Of a stretch of 64,000 nt of DNA, positions 22,846 through 34,390 are shown piece by piece (the first letter of the stretch is position 1; the number at the start of each line of letters is the position of its first letter). Source of the stretch: Tenrec ecaudatus (Eukaryota > Chordata > Mammalia > Afrosoricida > Tenrecidae); assembly GCF_050624435.1 (NCBI RefSeq), contig NC_134542.1, positions 15,867,997-15,931,996 of the forward strand, written 5' to 3'. The position numbers and the translations under genes are program-made. A model generated the notes under the pieces. The model had not been told where the DNA came from. It was given only the letters and a program-made list of their open reading frames with translations, and did no database searches.

Positions 22846-23391
22846 TTACTACCTAAATATTTTATTAACTTTTTTTTCTGGACAACTTCTCATGACTTTT
22901 TATGACCCTCAAAATTTGACAAAGCTGAAGTCGTTTATTTTTTACTTTCAATATTAAAAGAAGCTAATGAGTGGAATTGAGCAGAAAATACATGAATTTT
23001 TTTAATACACAAAGTACAAACTGTATCCACCTAGACTTACTTGCTGTCATATTTTAACTACTGTAGAAATAAACATTTTAAAATTTAATACTTCTAATTT
23101 ACTCTTGTTCTTTGAGGAAAATAAAAGAGCCCCCAAAGGCCCGTGTCTCTTTGACTCATTAAAAATTAGTTTGTCTGCCTGATGCTTCCTTTGGCGTCTA
23201 ATTGGCACATCACAATGCCATCCCGTATGATCATACTGGTCTCGGGGAGGGTTTCCTGGAACGAGGTGCTGAGGCAAAGTTTGGGGCACCCGTATTTATG
23301 AAGGAGCAATGACTGTGAAAGGGCAGGGAAGGACGCAGATGTGGGCAGAAGGAGATGAACGGTAGCATCTGGCAGATGAAATCCCTTAGTG
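22846..23391. other. Intergenic sequence with an un-eroded core
   Basis: No gene seen. About 23,065-23,265 is repeat-free with preserved words and is listed separately. Confidence 0.35.
23065..23265. promoter_or_regulatory. Candidate conserved non-coding element
   Basis: Repeat-free AT-rich block with homeodomain-like cores (TTTAATACTTCTAATTTAC, GGCGTCTAATTGGCACATC) and TTTGACTCATTAAAAATTAG. Conservation is inferred, not tested. Confidence 0.25.
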
Positions 23392-23866
23392 TGTTAGGCC
23401 GAGTTGTCGACTAGAGAAAGAAATCCAGTGACACTCATATATGTTTAAGAGAGCACTTTCTATTGAAAGAAGGCACCTCAGCCCAGTCCAACTCAAATCC
23501 ACAAGTCCAATGAAAGCCAGAGTCCTTTTCAGACTCATGTGGTGCAGAAAAGTGAAACAGAAGCAAGAAGATCACGAGCCGGTGAAGTGCAGAGTCGTGT
23601 GGATCCAAGGTTTGTAGAAACGTGGCAGGACAATCGCCCCTCTCAGGGCTGGGCACCCACATGGGGCCACCCCTCGAGCCAGGCAGAGATCCAGCAGGCA
23701 GGAAGGCAGAGAGTCAGAGGAGAGAGCAGTCCTCAGAGTCCCTTGCTCGTATCCATGAAAGGCCCCATCCCAAGGAAGTGCCATCAAGCTTTCGCTTGAT
23801 TGACAGGTTTGACTCCACCCCTAGCCACGAGTGTCTAGTTGACATAAAAGCCATTCAGCTACCAAA
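23392..23866 (+). mobile_element. LTR-like element, copy C
   Basis: Opens TGTTAGGCCGAGTTGTCGAC and runs to AGTTGACATAAAAGCC and GCTACCAAA. Flanks CTTAGTG (23,385-23,391) and CTTAGTA (23,867-23,873) look like a target duplication. Shares CTCATATATGTTTAAGAGAG with copies A and D. Confidence 0.65.
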
Positions 23867-24924
23867 CTTAGTAATGCAGAAGCAACGAAGTCCCCAGACT
23901 GGGAAGGGGAAGGCAGTCGTCGATGCAGGCTGCTCCAGGAAGGGCACGGTCTTGGGCACAGTGACTCTCTGCAGTGGAGGTGGACCCTGAAGGGGCTGTC
24001 GACTGGGGATCACCTGCTGAGCCCCTTCTCCACAGCTGTACTAATCATTCCTTGAAGGAGGGTCCAAGGGGTGCATCTCTCTGTCTATGACACATGGGTT
24101 TGTGGTATGTAACGGCAATAAGCACCTGATGAGAAGCAGGTCTCCTCACAGGGAGACATGTGGGTAAGTGGTGCCGTGCTCGGCAGCCACTGTGGGAATG
24201 GATTTGAATGCTGCCACAGCCACCTTACAAAGACTCAAAGACAAGTTGAAGATCGCCAGCCCTCCATGGACTTAGAATCAGGCTCCTGCCAACTCCCCTT
24301 GGCTTCAGTCTCCGTGGGCTTTGCATCTCGACACTGTCTAGCTTCATCCGGCCGACTGTTAGACATGTTGGACGGTTAGACAGGACTTGTACGGAGGACT
24401 GCCTGCAAGAACCTCCACAGAACTGTCGTAGAAAGGTGCAAGCTAGCAGGCTGGTTCCCTGGCACTCTGCCCCACAGCACCCACTCATTGGGAACAGAAC
24501 CTCAGGCACACAACACCCAAGACAAACCAAGTCAGGAAATTCAACAAAGACCAGGCTAGTCCCCCCTGAGGCGCAAGTGCTCCAGTGACCATTAAGAGCC
24601 TGATTTTCCTAAGGAGAAGAGCGACGTCATGAGATTCCCGTGAGGATCACCCAACCCCTATGCATCCAAGGTGGACATGCAGCCCAGATGTGGGCAATTA
24701 GTCGATTTGTATGTAATGATTGGATGAGGACTGGGAGATTTGACCTGGCCAGGGCAATAAAACTCTACTATAAGGTTTCCATCAGAAACCACTGGAAATC
24801 TTTCTTACTATGGAACATGCCGTGTGTAAGACAATTTTCATCATTGACTTGGAAATGTCTGACATTTCAGTTACAAAAGTCAATAATATCGTATTTCTTT
24901 GGGCCTCTACTTCAATCATACCTA
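23867..24924. other. Intergenic sequence without identified gene
   Basis: Slightly GC-richer unique sequence. The overlapping frames of 70-100 codons at 24,158-24,530 have no recognisable domain. Confidence 0.35.
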
Positions 24925-25835
24925 AGTTCGAGAATGGGTTGTCCTAATAATGCAGCACTGGATGATCCTCACCTTCCTGACATGATCGCTGAAGACAAAA
25001 AGGGGTGTATGAGTAAACGTGGTGAAGAAAGCTAATGGTGCCCGGCTAATAAAAGATATAGCGTCTGGGGTCTACAAGGCTTTTAGTTAAACAAGCAGCC
25101 ATCGAGCAGGGAAGCCACAAAGCCCACATGGAAGAAGCACACCAGCCAGAGGTGTCAGTACATCATGAGGTGTCGATGGGAAGATGTATCAGAAATTCAA
25201 AAATAAGCAACCAAATCAAAGTGGCATGGATGTAATGGGCACTCAAAACTCACCTGTAGATAATTGGACGGTCCCGCTCAGAAGGGCCACACAGAGGGAT
25301 GAAAACTCCAGGGTGTGGTGTAGCACTTATGAACCACGTAACTATCCTCTAGTTCTTTAATATTTCCTCCCCTTACTATTAAGGCTTATGTTTACTTCCA
25401 TATTGTTAGACCTGTGTATCTTCATTTGTATATTTAAGATTGCTCGGTACATGAAAGCCAAGATAGATAATCCTTCAGAAACAGTAGCAGAAGTTCCCTG
25501 GAGATACAGGAAGAGAGGTAGGGGTGAATAGGGAGCTGATAGCATTGATGAATGGCTAACTCCACCCAGTGGGATCGAACAACAGAACTGTATGTGAATG
25601 GATATACTGGATTGTGTAAGATATGGCAAAAACCCAACTACTATAGGGAACAATATGATAAGGGTTTCTGGGGGGAGGGGATATAAGTGAGCTGATACCA
25701 AGGAGCTCAAGAAGAAAGACAATATTTTGAAACTGATTGTGGTAGCCATTGTACAAGACTGTTTGGTGTGATTGAACTGTGGATTATTATGATATCTGTA
25801 AGTGCTCCCCATAAAATTATTAAAAAATAAAAAAA
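24925..25835 (+). mobile_element. LINE 3' end, plus strand
   Basis: Sense copy of the tenrec-type LINE 3' region: CACCTTCCTGACATGATCGC, GTGGTGAAGAAAGCTAATGG, GCCCACATGGAAGAAGCACA, then an internal gap and the tail TAAGTGCTCCCCATAAAATT followed by A-rich sequence. The 151-codon minus-strand frame here is a shadow. Confidence 0.75.
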
Positions 25836-26756
25836 CAAAATCTCATTTGTGCCCTCAAACAGCCTGACTAATACAAGTCCCCCTTACAACCTCCTTACTA
25901 AGTGCTAGTCCAGTGGATTTGACGAGGGACACAGCACTCTTCCCTGGTGCTGTTGCTAGTTACCCTCAGGTCAGTCTGGCTAATGGCCATCCTGTCCCAG
26001 CTTCCTGGTCAATGGGATGTGCTAGTCCACGGCTGTGGTCTCCCTCTATAAGCCTACACTTTATTCAGCCCTGCGCTGCTGTAGTGGGCCTTAACATTCA
26101 CAGCTATGCATTGCCTACATCGGGGATTCTCACACCTGACAGCATACGAGAATCAGCTGAGAAACTTTCCTGATTCCTGGGCCCCCACCTGGGTCGTCAG
26201 CATCAGAATTCCATGTACATCTTGAATACAACATGGATGACTTAACTCTCTGCCAGTTTCAAAACCACTGATCCACATAATGCCAAGTAATTGTTTTATT
26301 ATGTTTAATAAATTGGCCAGCTGGAATTCAGTCATGAACATGTCTCCTCTTGTGTTTTGTTTGGATCACATTTTCTGCAGATCCGGTCCTTAAATTCAAG
26401 ATGCAGATGTATATCCTTCAGACAGAATCAACAGCAGCCCTGCGGGGAGAACATCTGAGTTTAAACTAGAAGGGGCTGATCACAAAGCTAAGAAGCCGAA
26501 GTGCCAGAATCCCTCACTTGAACTTGTACGTGCTCCCATGGCCATAGGCTCTTGTAAAATTGGCAAGAGGGAGATCTTTTAGTGGCAGATGGTGTCTCTT
26601 TCCACTTCTACTTCTTCCTGGTCATATTTCCCCTTGTGCTGGATCACATGGGGTTGGCCATGGATATTTTCAGACTATGACTAGGAGAAAGTTAATGGGG
26701 ATATGCATGGGTTTGTTGTAGTGGGATAGTATGTCATTCACAATCTCTTGCATCTA
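25836..26756. other. Intergenic sequence without identified feature
   Basis: Unique sequence; nothing coding recognised. Confidence 0.35.
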
Positions 26757-27070
26757 GTCTGTTGCTGTTAGCTGTCATGGTGTGATCTCTGACTCGTGAT
26801 GATCTTGTGTATAGCAGAACAAAAGTTTGCTTGATCCCGCCAGATTTTCTTGTTCTTTAGCATGCTTGAGTCCATTGCTGTGGCAAGTCTAGCTAATTGA
26901 TGTCCCCTTCTGGTGACTGGTCTCTCCTGATGACATGTTCAAGCTATGTGAGCTGACCTCAAGTCTCACCATCCTTGCTTCAAAGGAATATTCGGGCTGA
27001 ATATCTTCCAAGCCTCCTTTGTTCATTCCGTTGGCTGTTCATGGTAGACTGAGCATCCTTCACCAACACC
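26757..27070 (-). mobile_element. RTE-clade LINE 3' end, minus strand
   Basis: Diverged but collinear with other copies: TGTTGCTGTTAGCTGTCATG, TTTAGCATGCTTGAGTCC, GACTGGTCTCTCCTGATGAC, TCTCACCATCCTTGCTTC, CATCCTTCACCAACACC. Confidence 0.6.
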
Positions 27071-28383
27071 CCAGTTCCCATGCACCATTTACTCTGGTTA
27101 GTCACTGCTAACGGTCCTGGAACAAAAACAGTTTCTACGACTAACCCTATGATCTACAATACCAGTACATTCCATCTTGTAAACAAAGGTGCAATGCCCA
27201 ACACAATCCTCATTCGTCTTGCCAATTCGAAGGCTATTGTAGTCACTACAGCGAGCGTGCCATGTAACAGAAAATGAACTTGAAACAGGGTTTCCCCAAG
27301 TTGGCAACAATCCTAACATGGACCTCACAAAACTAATCATAAGCTTCCAACTCAAAGGAAGCTTTCCAAGTCTCATATTTTGTTTTGTTTTTAAGGTTGA
27401 ACATCAAATTTTATCCTGAACCTTTTATCTAGTCTTCAAATTACTGACATGGAAAAAGCAAAATCAATTGCAACATTCTCCTGACCATATCGCTGTGCAA
27501 CAAGCCCTTGTCCACCTACTGTCTCAAAAAAAATCCAAACCAATAGAAAACTTATTCATACATTACCTAATATTAAATTTCATCTGTTAAAATTTTAACC
27601 AACTTTATACCAGAAACTATTAACAGAGGTACTTCAATCAAATAGCTTAAAATATGGAGAAAGGCAGGTTTTAAAAATTATCTTAATCCACAGAATCCTT
27701 CTCACTTTTTTATTTTTATAAGATACACTAATTTACCAAAATAAAGATTAGGACACATTTGTGGTCAACTTACAAAGATGAAAGCTGATGGCAGCTTTTG
27801 GCTAACTAAACTTCATGTCACCAAACATGTGTATCTTACACCAAGCATTGTTTGCGAAACAAGAATCACGCTGGTACAATAGATGCCATGTAAACTGTGC
27901 CACTGAAGCCTTTGGGGATGCTGCAGTGTTATGGTCATTGGCATTAATGAGATTCACAACGTTGAGCATCTCGGCCCCAAAATAAAATCTTGTAATCCGC
28001 CATGACGGATTTCTCTTTCTGTTTTTCTCTCTTTCTAAACTCTCCATAGAAAGTGCAGTAAAATCACTGTTATATGACGATCAATCACATTTTTTAAAGT
28101 TCTCTTCCTGGATTTTTCTCTCTTTCCAGAATTTGCCAGCTTTTAAGTATTCTGTTGTTGCGGTCGCTTAGCTTATAATTCCAAATTAATAATCTATTTT
28201 TAACTAAAAATTTGGATTCACCTTCATAAAAAGAAGACTAATCAAAATAAGGGGAGCAGAGACCAGAGTCTCAAATGCTCAGAGAATCCAGACTTTCTGG
28301 AGCCATGAAGGATGGATGAGTCCCTGAAACAATGGCTGTCAGACATTCTTGAAACCTCAACGTCTTCTTAAAATCCAACAATA
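27071..28383. other. Intergenic sequence with a strong candidate conserved block
   Basis: No gene called. The 81-codon minus frame at 27,802-28,047 coincides with an un-eroded block but has no known domain; see the separate entry. Confidence 0.35.
27780..28075. promoter_or_regulatory. Candidate conserved non-coding element
   Basis: About 300 bp, repeat-free, with many preserved words and several CpG sites in AT-rich DNA: GATGGCAGCTTTTGGCTAAC, TGGTCATTGGCATTAATGAG, TTGTAATCCGCCATGACGGA. It is the most enhancer-like stretch in the window by texture. An undetected exon cannot be excluded because an 81-codon minus frame spans it. Confidence 0.3.
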
Positions 28384-28414
28384 GTTTAGCTCAGGGGTCG
28401 GCAGTCCGTAGAGA

Positions 28415-28650
28415 AGGAGGAGCCCCTCCTGTCCATCACAACAATGAGGAACTGATGCCAGGGGCTTAGGTGGAGAGCAAAGGTTTTGAGAATGATGAGG
28501 GCAACGAATGTACAAATGTGCTTTACACAATTGATGTACGTATGGATTGTGATAAGAGTTGTATGAGCCCCTAATAAAATGATTAAAAAAAATAATAATA
28601 AAAAAAATAAAAATAAATAAATAAAATAAAATAAAATAATTCTAGAGTCA
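28415..28650 (+). mobile_element. LINE 3' end, plus strand, inside the hAT relic
   Basis: Short 5'-truncated copy ending GAGTTGTATGAGCCCCTAAT, then AAAATGATTAAAAAAAATAA and an A-rich tail of AAT/AAAT units to about 28,640. Confidence 0.85.
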
Positions 28651-28711
28651 TACATATGTATATATTTACAAACAAATGAAATGACCATTATCTGAATGAT
28701 ACCTTCAATTT

Positions 28712-29064
28712 TTAAAAATCATTTTATTGGGGGCTCATACAACTCATCACAATCCATTGTACAAATCATCTCCCATCCACTGTGTCCAGCACATTTGTAC
28801 ATTTGTTGCCATTATCATTCTCAAAACATTTGCTTTCTGCTTGAGCCCCTGGTATCAGCTCCTCATTTTCCCCTCCCTCCCTGCTCCCCCCCTCCCTCAT
28901 GAACCCTTGATAATTTATAAATTATTATTATTGTCGTATCTTACACTGTCCGGTGTCTCCCTTCACCAACTTTTCTGTTGTCCATCCCCCCAGGGAGGAG
29001 GTTATATGTAGATCCTTGTAATCGGTCCCCCAGTTCCACCCATCCCTCCCTCCACCCGATGGTA
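28712..29064 (-). mobile_element. LINE 3' end, minus strand, with 14-bp target duplication
   Basis: Starts AATCATTTTATTGGGGGCTC after a short T/A tract and is 5'-truncated near CCTCCACCCGATGGTA. It is flanked by perfect 14-bp repeats GATACCTTCAATTT at 28,698-28,711 and 29,065-29,078. It also lies inside the hAT relic. Confidence 0.93.
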
Positions 29065-29164
29065 GATACCTTCAATTTAAAATTTTTACATCAGAGATAC
29101 ATGGATGTACTGCAAGAGTCGCATATGGTTTGTGAGTTGAAGTTTGCCGGCTCCTGGTCTAGCT

Positions 29165-30868
29165 CAACCAGTGAAGAAGGTGCCTGGAGAATGTTGCTCC
29201 TCTAAAACCTGTCTGTCGGGGATCAAGGTGACAAAAGCCACTCAAATGGACAGCGAGGACCCTCAGAGGGCCATCGGGAGTTTCTAGGAATGAGGAGGAA
29301 CCATCCCGACAAGGAGGGTGGGAACAGCACGCAGAGTGCAGAATGGGATCAGCGTCCCTGAACTGTCCCTGCAGAAATGGCTGCAGCGGGGTGTGTTTTC
29401 CTCTATCTACTCTCAGCACAGTCGATTAAAGCGCCCCAGAACTGCATATGCGTCGAGCCACAGGCTGGCCCCGGGCTTGCCCCCGCGCCCTGCCCTCAGT
29501 GGTGAAGGTGGCAGAGCCAAACAGAGCAGCCATTCACAGCTGCCCGAGTCACCTGAAAACCTGGTCAGCTTGCCATGAAGTAAGAGAGTGTGCAGTTGCT
29601 GGCTTGTCATGATGCTGAAACACTAACTCTGTGGCCAGACCAAGAAATAACACACAGGCTGACGGGTGTGAACTCTGCCCGTGTTTTAAAGAAAGCCAGT
29701 CTTTTCAATGCAGAAGAAATTCAGAGGGAGGGTATCTCGTGGCTGGGGAGGAACGTTATATAAACAGCAAATGGTGATGAACCGTGCTAGGTGCAAGATG
29801 CTTTCTCTAGCTTCCTCCGTAGGAAATATAGAAATCACGGTCATGTGCGAAGGGGACTAAGTAGATCCCGCTAACAGAGCCGGTCTGGCTGACTCAGCCG
29901 CCCCTCGGCATCGTCTGTTCTTTTTCAGCAAAAGCATCGCCCGTACGCGGTTTCACATCGAGGGTGCAAACAACATATGGAAGGCATTGCCGGCTTCCCT
30001 TATTGCAAACACACCCGGGTCCGCAGGCGCGGCAGCTCTAACTCCCAGGCTCAGCCCCGTATGGGGTTGAGGGAGGAACCCACGGTGCATGGGTTTGGTG
30101 CAGAGAACAAACAGAAATAACCCAAGGCAGAGAGAGAACTTGGGGGGGGGCAGTCTTTGTACTCCCCACCCTGCACCCCCTGACATTCCCATTCAATTCT
30201 CTGTTTTCTTACACAATTTTTATTGTAAATTAGGTGGGGGTTCATATTTCAGATCATCAACTCTGAATTCAGTAGTTTAAACTACTAACCCACCCCTGCC
30301 ACCCTCAGTAGTTCATCTTAAGTTCTCTTCTCCCTGGGATGGACTACAAGTTAGCAGCCGTCAACGGTGCAGCTCGCTGCTCTATCTCCCCTCTCGGTGC
30401 TCTTTTTAGACACGATTCTTACTTTATTTTCTCCATCACTCTCTTTGGGAGGCTATTTACCATCCGGAACTTAGAAACTGTTCATTCAGAATTCTCTGCT
30501 CTGCAGCAGAAGAGGAGTCAGGAATAATAAGAAGACATGGGTCATGGTCTCCTTTGCAGGAGACAAGAACTTGATGGTGCCCGGCTCTCTTCACAGAGCA
30601 TTTTGGTCAAAGATTCCCTACAAGAATACCTACCAAAGGGCGGGGCAGAGATAGTGCAGCACAGAATTTCAAATTCTCAAGGAATCCAGATTTTCTGGAT
30701 ACGTGTGTGGGTGTGTATACACATACTTATCAATGTCAAGCAAACTCTGGATTACAACATAGAACCAGTTGCTTTGATATCTTTGCTCCAGGACTTCTGA
30801 GTTTTTTTAAATCACGAATCTTCAAGTGCTAGCCAGAAAACTCTTTCTGAGGGATCAATGTTCCATAC
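29165..30868. other. Intergenic sequence, no gene recognised
   Basis: Mostly unique. Candidate conserved block at 29,865-30,050 is listed separately. Short GC-richer frames at 29,300-29,600 have no domain. Confidence 0.35.
29865..30050. promoter_or_regulatory. Candidate conserved non-coding element
   Basis: Repeat-free block with retained CpGs and a Maf/AP-1-like word (GGCTGACTCAGCCG), plus CATATGGAAGGCATTGCCGG and CCCTTATTGCAAACACACCC. Regulatory role inferred only. Confidence 0.25.
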
Positions 30869-30869
30869 A

Positions 30870-31030
30870 GAACCCTTAGCTGACACCAACAGTTAAGTAC
30901 TCAGCTGAAAACCCAAAGGCTGACTGTTCGAACCCAATGGTGGCTTCATGGGAGACAGTGACGATGTGCTTCCAGAAAGGTTACCATCAAGAAAACCTCG
31001 GGGGGCAGGTCTACTCTGCCATGGGGGACG
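30870..31030 (+). mobile_element. AfroSINE, plus strand, partial
   Basis: CAACAGTTAAGTACTCAGCT, GACTGTTCGAACCCAATGGT and AGAAAGGTTACCATCAAGAA follow the SINE order; the 3' quarter is missing. Confidence 0.65.
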
Positions 31031-31394
31031 CGAGAGCACAATTTGGGGAATTGCTGCTTTAGACAAAAATGAGATCATGAAATGAAAAATACACTCCATG
31101 TCATACAAACTAAGTCAGTTGTATGGCACTCTGATAGGAACGTATTTTTATTCTTGTGCCTTCATCTCCCAGAGCAGCAATAACAAAATACCTCAAGGAG
31201 GTGCGTTGCAGAACAGAAATCGACTGCCTCCCAGTTCTGGAAGCTAGACGTTCAAGTCCAGGGCTTCCACTGTAGGGGAAGAACCTTTGTGGTCTCTCAG
31301 CTTCTGGTGGCCCGAGCTTTTCTCGGCACTGCTTGGCTGGCCAGAGATCTTGGGTGCTGTCTTCACCTCATGTGTGACCATTTCTGCATCTGTC

Positions 31395-31660
31395 CCTTTC
31401 TTTGACAGACCGCTACTCAGAAGGAAGACACCGGTCCCTGAAAAGGGACCTCATGCTTGGTCAAGCAGAAGGTCAGCGAAAAAGAGGAAGACATTCAGCG
31501 CGATGGACTGACACAGTGGCTGCAACCGTGGGTCCAAGCACAAGCACGACTGTGAGGCTGGTTCAGGACGGAGCTGGGCCTCCTCCTGGTGCACACTGGA
31601 TCACTGTGAATGGGAACAGACTCTCTGGGACCGACCAAGCAGCCTCACAAAGGACTAGAA
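31395..31660 (+). mobile_element. RTE-clade LINE 3' end, plus strand
   Basis: GACCTCATGCTTGGTCAAGC, AAAAAGAGGAAGACATTCAG, ACTGACACAGTGGCTGCAAC and GGTTCAGGACGGAGCTGGGC reproduce the RTE terminus. Confidence 0.8.
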
Positions 31661-31799
31661 TTGGGAACTCCCCTACTCTGGTATGGCTTTAATTCAACTG
31701 ATGACACCCAAAATGAAAACCCCTACCTTTTGAGGGATATAATTCAACCCTACAACACATGGTTCTCTCAAACCTTTCCAAGCGTCACTTAAAACTCAT

Positions 31800-31932
31800 A
31801 TGGATGTAAAGGAGGTGGGAAAAGGTAGACTGAGACAAACGTGAGGGTGGTGCAGGACCAGGCAGTGTTTCTTTCTGTTGTACACAGGGTCGTTATGCAT
31901 CGGCACCGACTTGACTGCGCCTAACGCCAAGG
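31800..31932 (+). mobile_element. RTE-clade LINE 3' tip, plus strand
   Basis: GTGGTGCAGGACCAGGCAGT, GTTGTACACAGGGTCGTTAT and CATCGGCACCGACTTGACTG correspond to the last about 100 bp of the element. An AfroSINE follows directly. Confidence 0.75.
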
Positions 31933-31937
31933 CAAAT

Positions 31938-32135
31938 GTGGTGCCCTGGTGGTGCCCCGAGTTAATCACTGGGCTGCTAACTACAAGGTCGATAGTTCAA
32001 ACTCACCAGCCTCTCTGCTCAAGGAAGAGGAGGCTATCTGCTCCCAAAGGGCTTCCATGTCTGAAATCCTAAAGAGCCATTCACTCTATCCTTTAGGGTC
32101 ACCAGGAGTCATACTTCATTTGATGGTAGTGGGTT
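31938..32135 (+). mobile_element. AfroSINE, plus strand
   Basis: Starts GGTGCCCTGGTGGTGCCCCG and ends near TTCATTTGATGGTAGTGGG. Confidence 0.93.
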
Positions 32136-32747
32136 TGCTTTAGCTTGGGCAAGACAGAGGTATCTGCTTGCTTAATGTTCTGCTGTGATATTTGGGTTTT
32201 ACTAAGAGGTTGAGAAAGCCGTACGAGCATCCAGTTCAGCAAGCTGCTTCAGTATCTTTCACTACCCTTTGAGAATCCCCAGTGCCTTTATTGGAAATCA
32301 GTGGCTGTCCTGGGGCTACTCAGAGCCGAGTCACGGTCATTTATATGGAGGCCTTCTAGGATGTGCCCTTCTGTTTACCTTTGCTCTCCTTAGCTCTAAT
32401 CAAATGCAGGAGAGCTTTTCGGAAAAAAATCCTCTTGGAGTCAGAATGCTTAGAGATGATAAACAGGTTTTCCCTGTGTGTGAAACAAGAGTCAGAGAGC
32501 TAAAAGGTGAGCCACTCACAAAGGTTCGGCCATGCTTACCCTATAACTCCAACCACGATGTTTTAGTGACATTTAATTAAATGTATATATTAATATATAT
32601 CGATAACTATGAAATTAAAGAATAAATTTTTTTCCTGAAATTAAAAATTCAGGTGTTAACTGGGGATTCAAAGTATCTAGGACTTGTTCAGCTGTACAGG
32701 GTCTCCGAGGCCTTTTACTGCTTGGGTGTTTGCCAAGTGTCAAAGAG
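32136..32747. other. Intergenic sequence without identified gene
   Basis: The 103-codon frame at 32,269-32,580 has no recognisable domain. The block at 32,270-32,560 is repeat-free and could be conserved, at low confidence. Confidence 0.3.
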
Positions 32748-33253
32748 TATTAGACGGGGTTGCCTAGAGGAACAAATTCAGGGACATTCATATGTGCGCA
32801 AGAGAGAGCTTTATATCAAAGAGCAATTGTATATTGAGAAAACACCCCAGCCCAGTCCAGATCAAGCCCGTAAGTCTGATATTAGCCCATATGTCTGACG
32901 CTAGTCCATAAATTCCTCTTCAGACTCACGCAGCACATGCAAGGATGCAGAATGCAGGAAGACCACTGGCCAGTGGGTGAAGAATCATGTGGATCCAATG
33001 ATGGTGGAAGTATCTCAGAGCTGACTCGGGTCTCCCCATGGAGACCCTCCAGCTTTCTGAGTGTGGCTCTTCAACAGGCAGGTGAAGCAGAGAGGGTGTC
33101 CCTCCTCCAGGGAGAAGAGAGGAAGTCCCCAAAGTCCTCATGAGAAGGCCACGCCCACAAGGAGGCATCATTAGGCTGTGAACTGATTGACAGGCTAGAC
33201 TCTACCCCTGCACTTATTTATCAAGTTGACATGAAATTATGTCACCACCCCAT
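32748..33253 (+). mobile_element. LTR-like element, copy D
   Basis: Starts TATTAGACGGGGTTGCCTAG (TG end lost) and ends ATGAAATTATGTCACCACCC. The 6-bp repeat AAAGAG lies at 32,742-32,747 and 33,254-33,259. Shares GAGCAATTGTATATTGAGAA with copy E. Confidence 0.75.
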
Positions 33254-33457
33254 AAAGAGGCTAGAGTCTCAGAAGCTGGGCTATCTCCTCACCTTGAATG
33301 GGCAGTGAGAACCTGCAATGTGTCTTCTTTCAGTGGGACAGGTGGGGAAATTTCTATGAATAGGCAGTGGGGCTTTGAACCGGTTCATTCTGCTGAGAAA
33401 GTGCATTCCCACTGAACCTGGAATCTACACTTTAAAAATGGATCTCTAAGGCCCACC

Positions 33458-33595
33458 AGAGTACCCACACCCACTGAGGTTGATTCCATTTTGACTCAGA
33501 GCGACCTGAAGGTTGAGTAGAACTGTTCGTGGGCCTGAGAGGAGCAGAGAGCCTCCTCTCTCTCTGAGGAGCATCTGATAGATTTAATCATTGGT
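33458..33595 (-). mobile_element. AfroSINE, minus strand, 5'-truncated
   Basis: ACCCACTGAGGTTGATTCCA, GACTCAGAGCGACCTGAAGG and GCAGAGAGCCTCCTCTCTCT follow the SINE complement; the tRNA-like head is absent. Confidence 0.7.
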
Positions 33596-33694
33596 CTCTC
33601 CCCCACTCAGAGGAAGGAAAAGAAATGGAAATGAAAAGACACATGGAAGCAATTAGTCAAATGGACTAATGGACCACCTACACATCGGTCTTCC

Positions 33695-33930
33695 CCACCC
33701 TGAGACCAGAAAGATTAGATGGTGCCCAGCAATACTACCAATGGCAATAAAAGGGATCACATAAAAAGGTCCTGTTTAGAGTGTGGAAAAGAACTCAAAA
33801 TCATGAAAAAGGACAGGCTCATTGGTCAGGTGAGAGGCTGGTGGAACCCCCAAGAGGATGGCCCATGGTCAATCTTCAGGTCTGGAATGGAACTCGCTCC
33901 CTGTGTCAGAATAAGCCACCCTTCACCCAA
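33695..33930 (+). mobile_element. LINE 3' UTR fragment, plus strand
   Basis: Collinear with 16,340-16,570: GATTAGATGGTGCCCAGC, GTGTGGAAAAGAACTCAAAA, GACAGGCTCATTGGTCAG, CTGGAATGGAACTCGCTCC. No 3' tail. Confidence 0.55.
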
Positions 33931-34084
33931 AGGGCAACCTTCGCCCAAAGTTCAGAGGGTGAGGAAGGAAGCAGGAGCCCCAGGGAGGAGGCTGGTTAAG
34001 TGAGGGGGACATGGAAGACATGGCAGTGGAAGAGTTAAAACAAAATGTATATAAATCATTGACTATAAAACATTCTGCTCTGTA

Positions 34085-34390
34085 AACCTTCACCTCGCTC
34101 ACATTTAATACCACGTGGAACCGTTATAATGTCATAGAGAACAGTTTCATTGTCCCCCAAATACCCCAGGCTCCACCCAGCCATCCCCCTCGCCCGCCCC
34201 TTCCCCCTGGCAACCACTGACTGATCTTTGCACCTCCTCAACAGTCCTGTCTCTTCCAGAATGGCTAACAGATGAACTCAAAATCCGCCGTCTTTCCTGA
34301 CTGGCTTCTTTCACTGAGCAATAGGCTTTTAAGCACCCTGCCCACCCCTCCCCATGTCTTTTCGTGGCTCGATGGCCCGTGTGGCTTTTC
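34085..34390 (-). mobile_element. Ancient L1 3' UTR remnant
   Basis: CCCCTGGCAACCACTGACTG and ACTGGCTTCTTTCACTGAGC are hallmark words of the old eutherian L1 3' UTR read in reverse. Confidence 0.6.

Larger units (their letters stand above)
28392..29156. mobile_element. hAT-superfamily DNA transposon relic, split by two LINE insertions
   Basis: Left end CAGGGGTCGGCAGTCCG and right end AGTTTGCCGGCTCCTG are imperfect inverted termini typical of non-autonomous hAT (Charlie-type) elements. They are flanked by 8-bp direct repeats GTTTAGCT (28,384-28,391) and GTCTAGCT (29,157-29,164), one mismatch. The inner right part has GCAAGAGTCGCATATGGTTT. No transposase frame remains. Confidence 0.7.

Noticed and set aside
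25357..25812. 151-codon minus frame
   Set aside because: Shadow of a plus-strand LINE 3' end; the same hydrophobic peptide texture recurs in every copy of that repeat.
27802..28047. 81-codon minus frame as a coding exon
   Set aside because: No domain or splice evidence I can defend; kept instead as a candidate conserved block.
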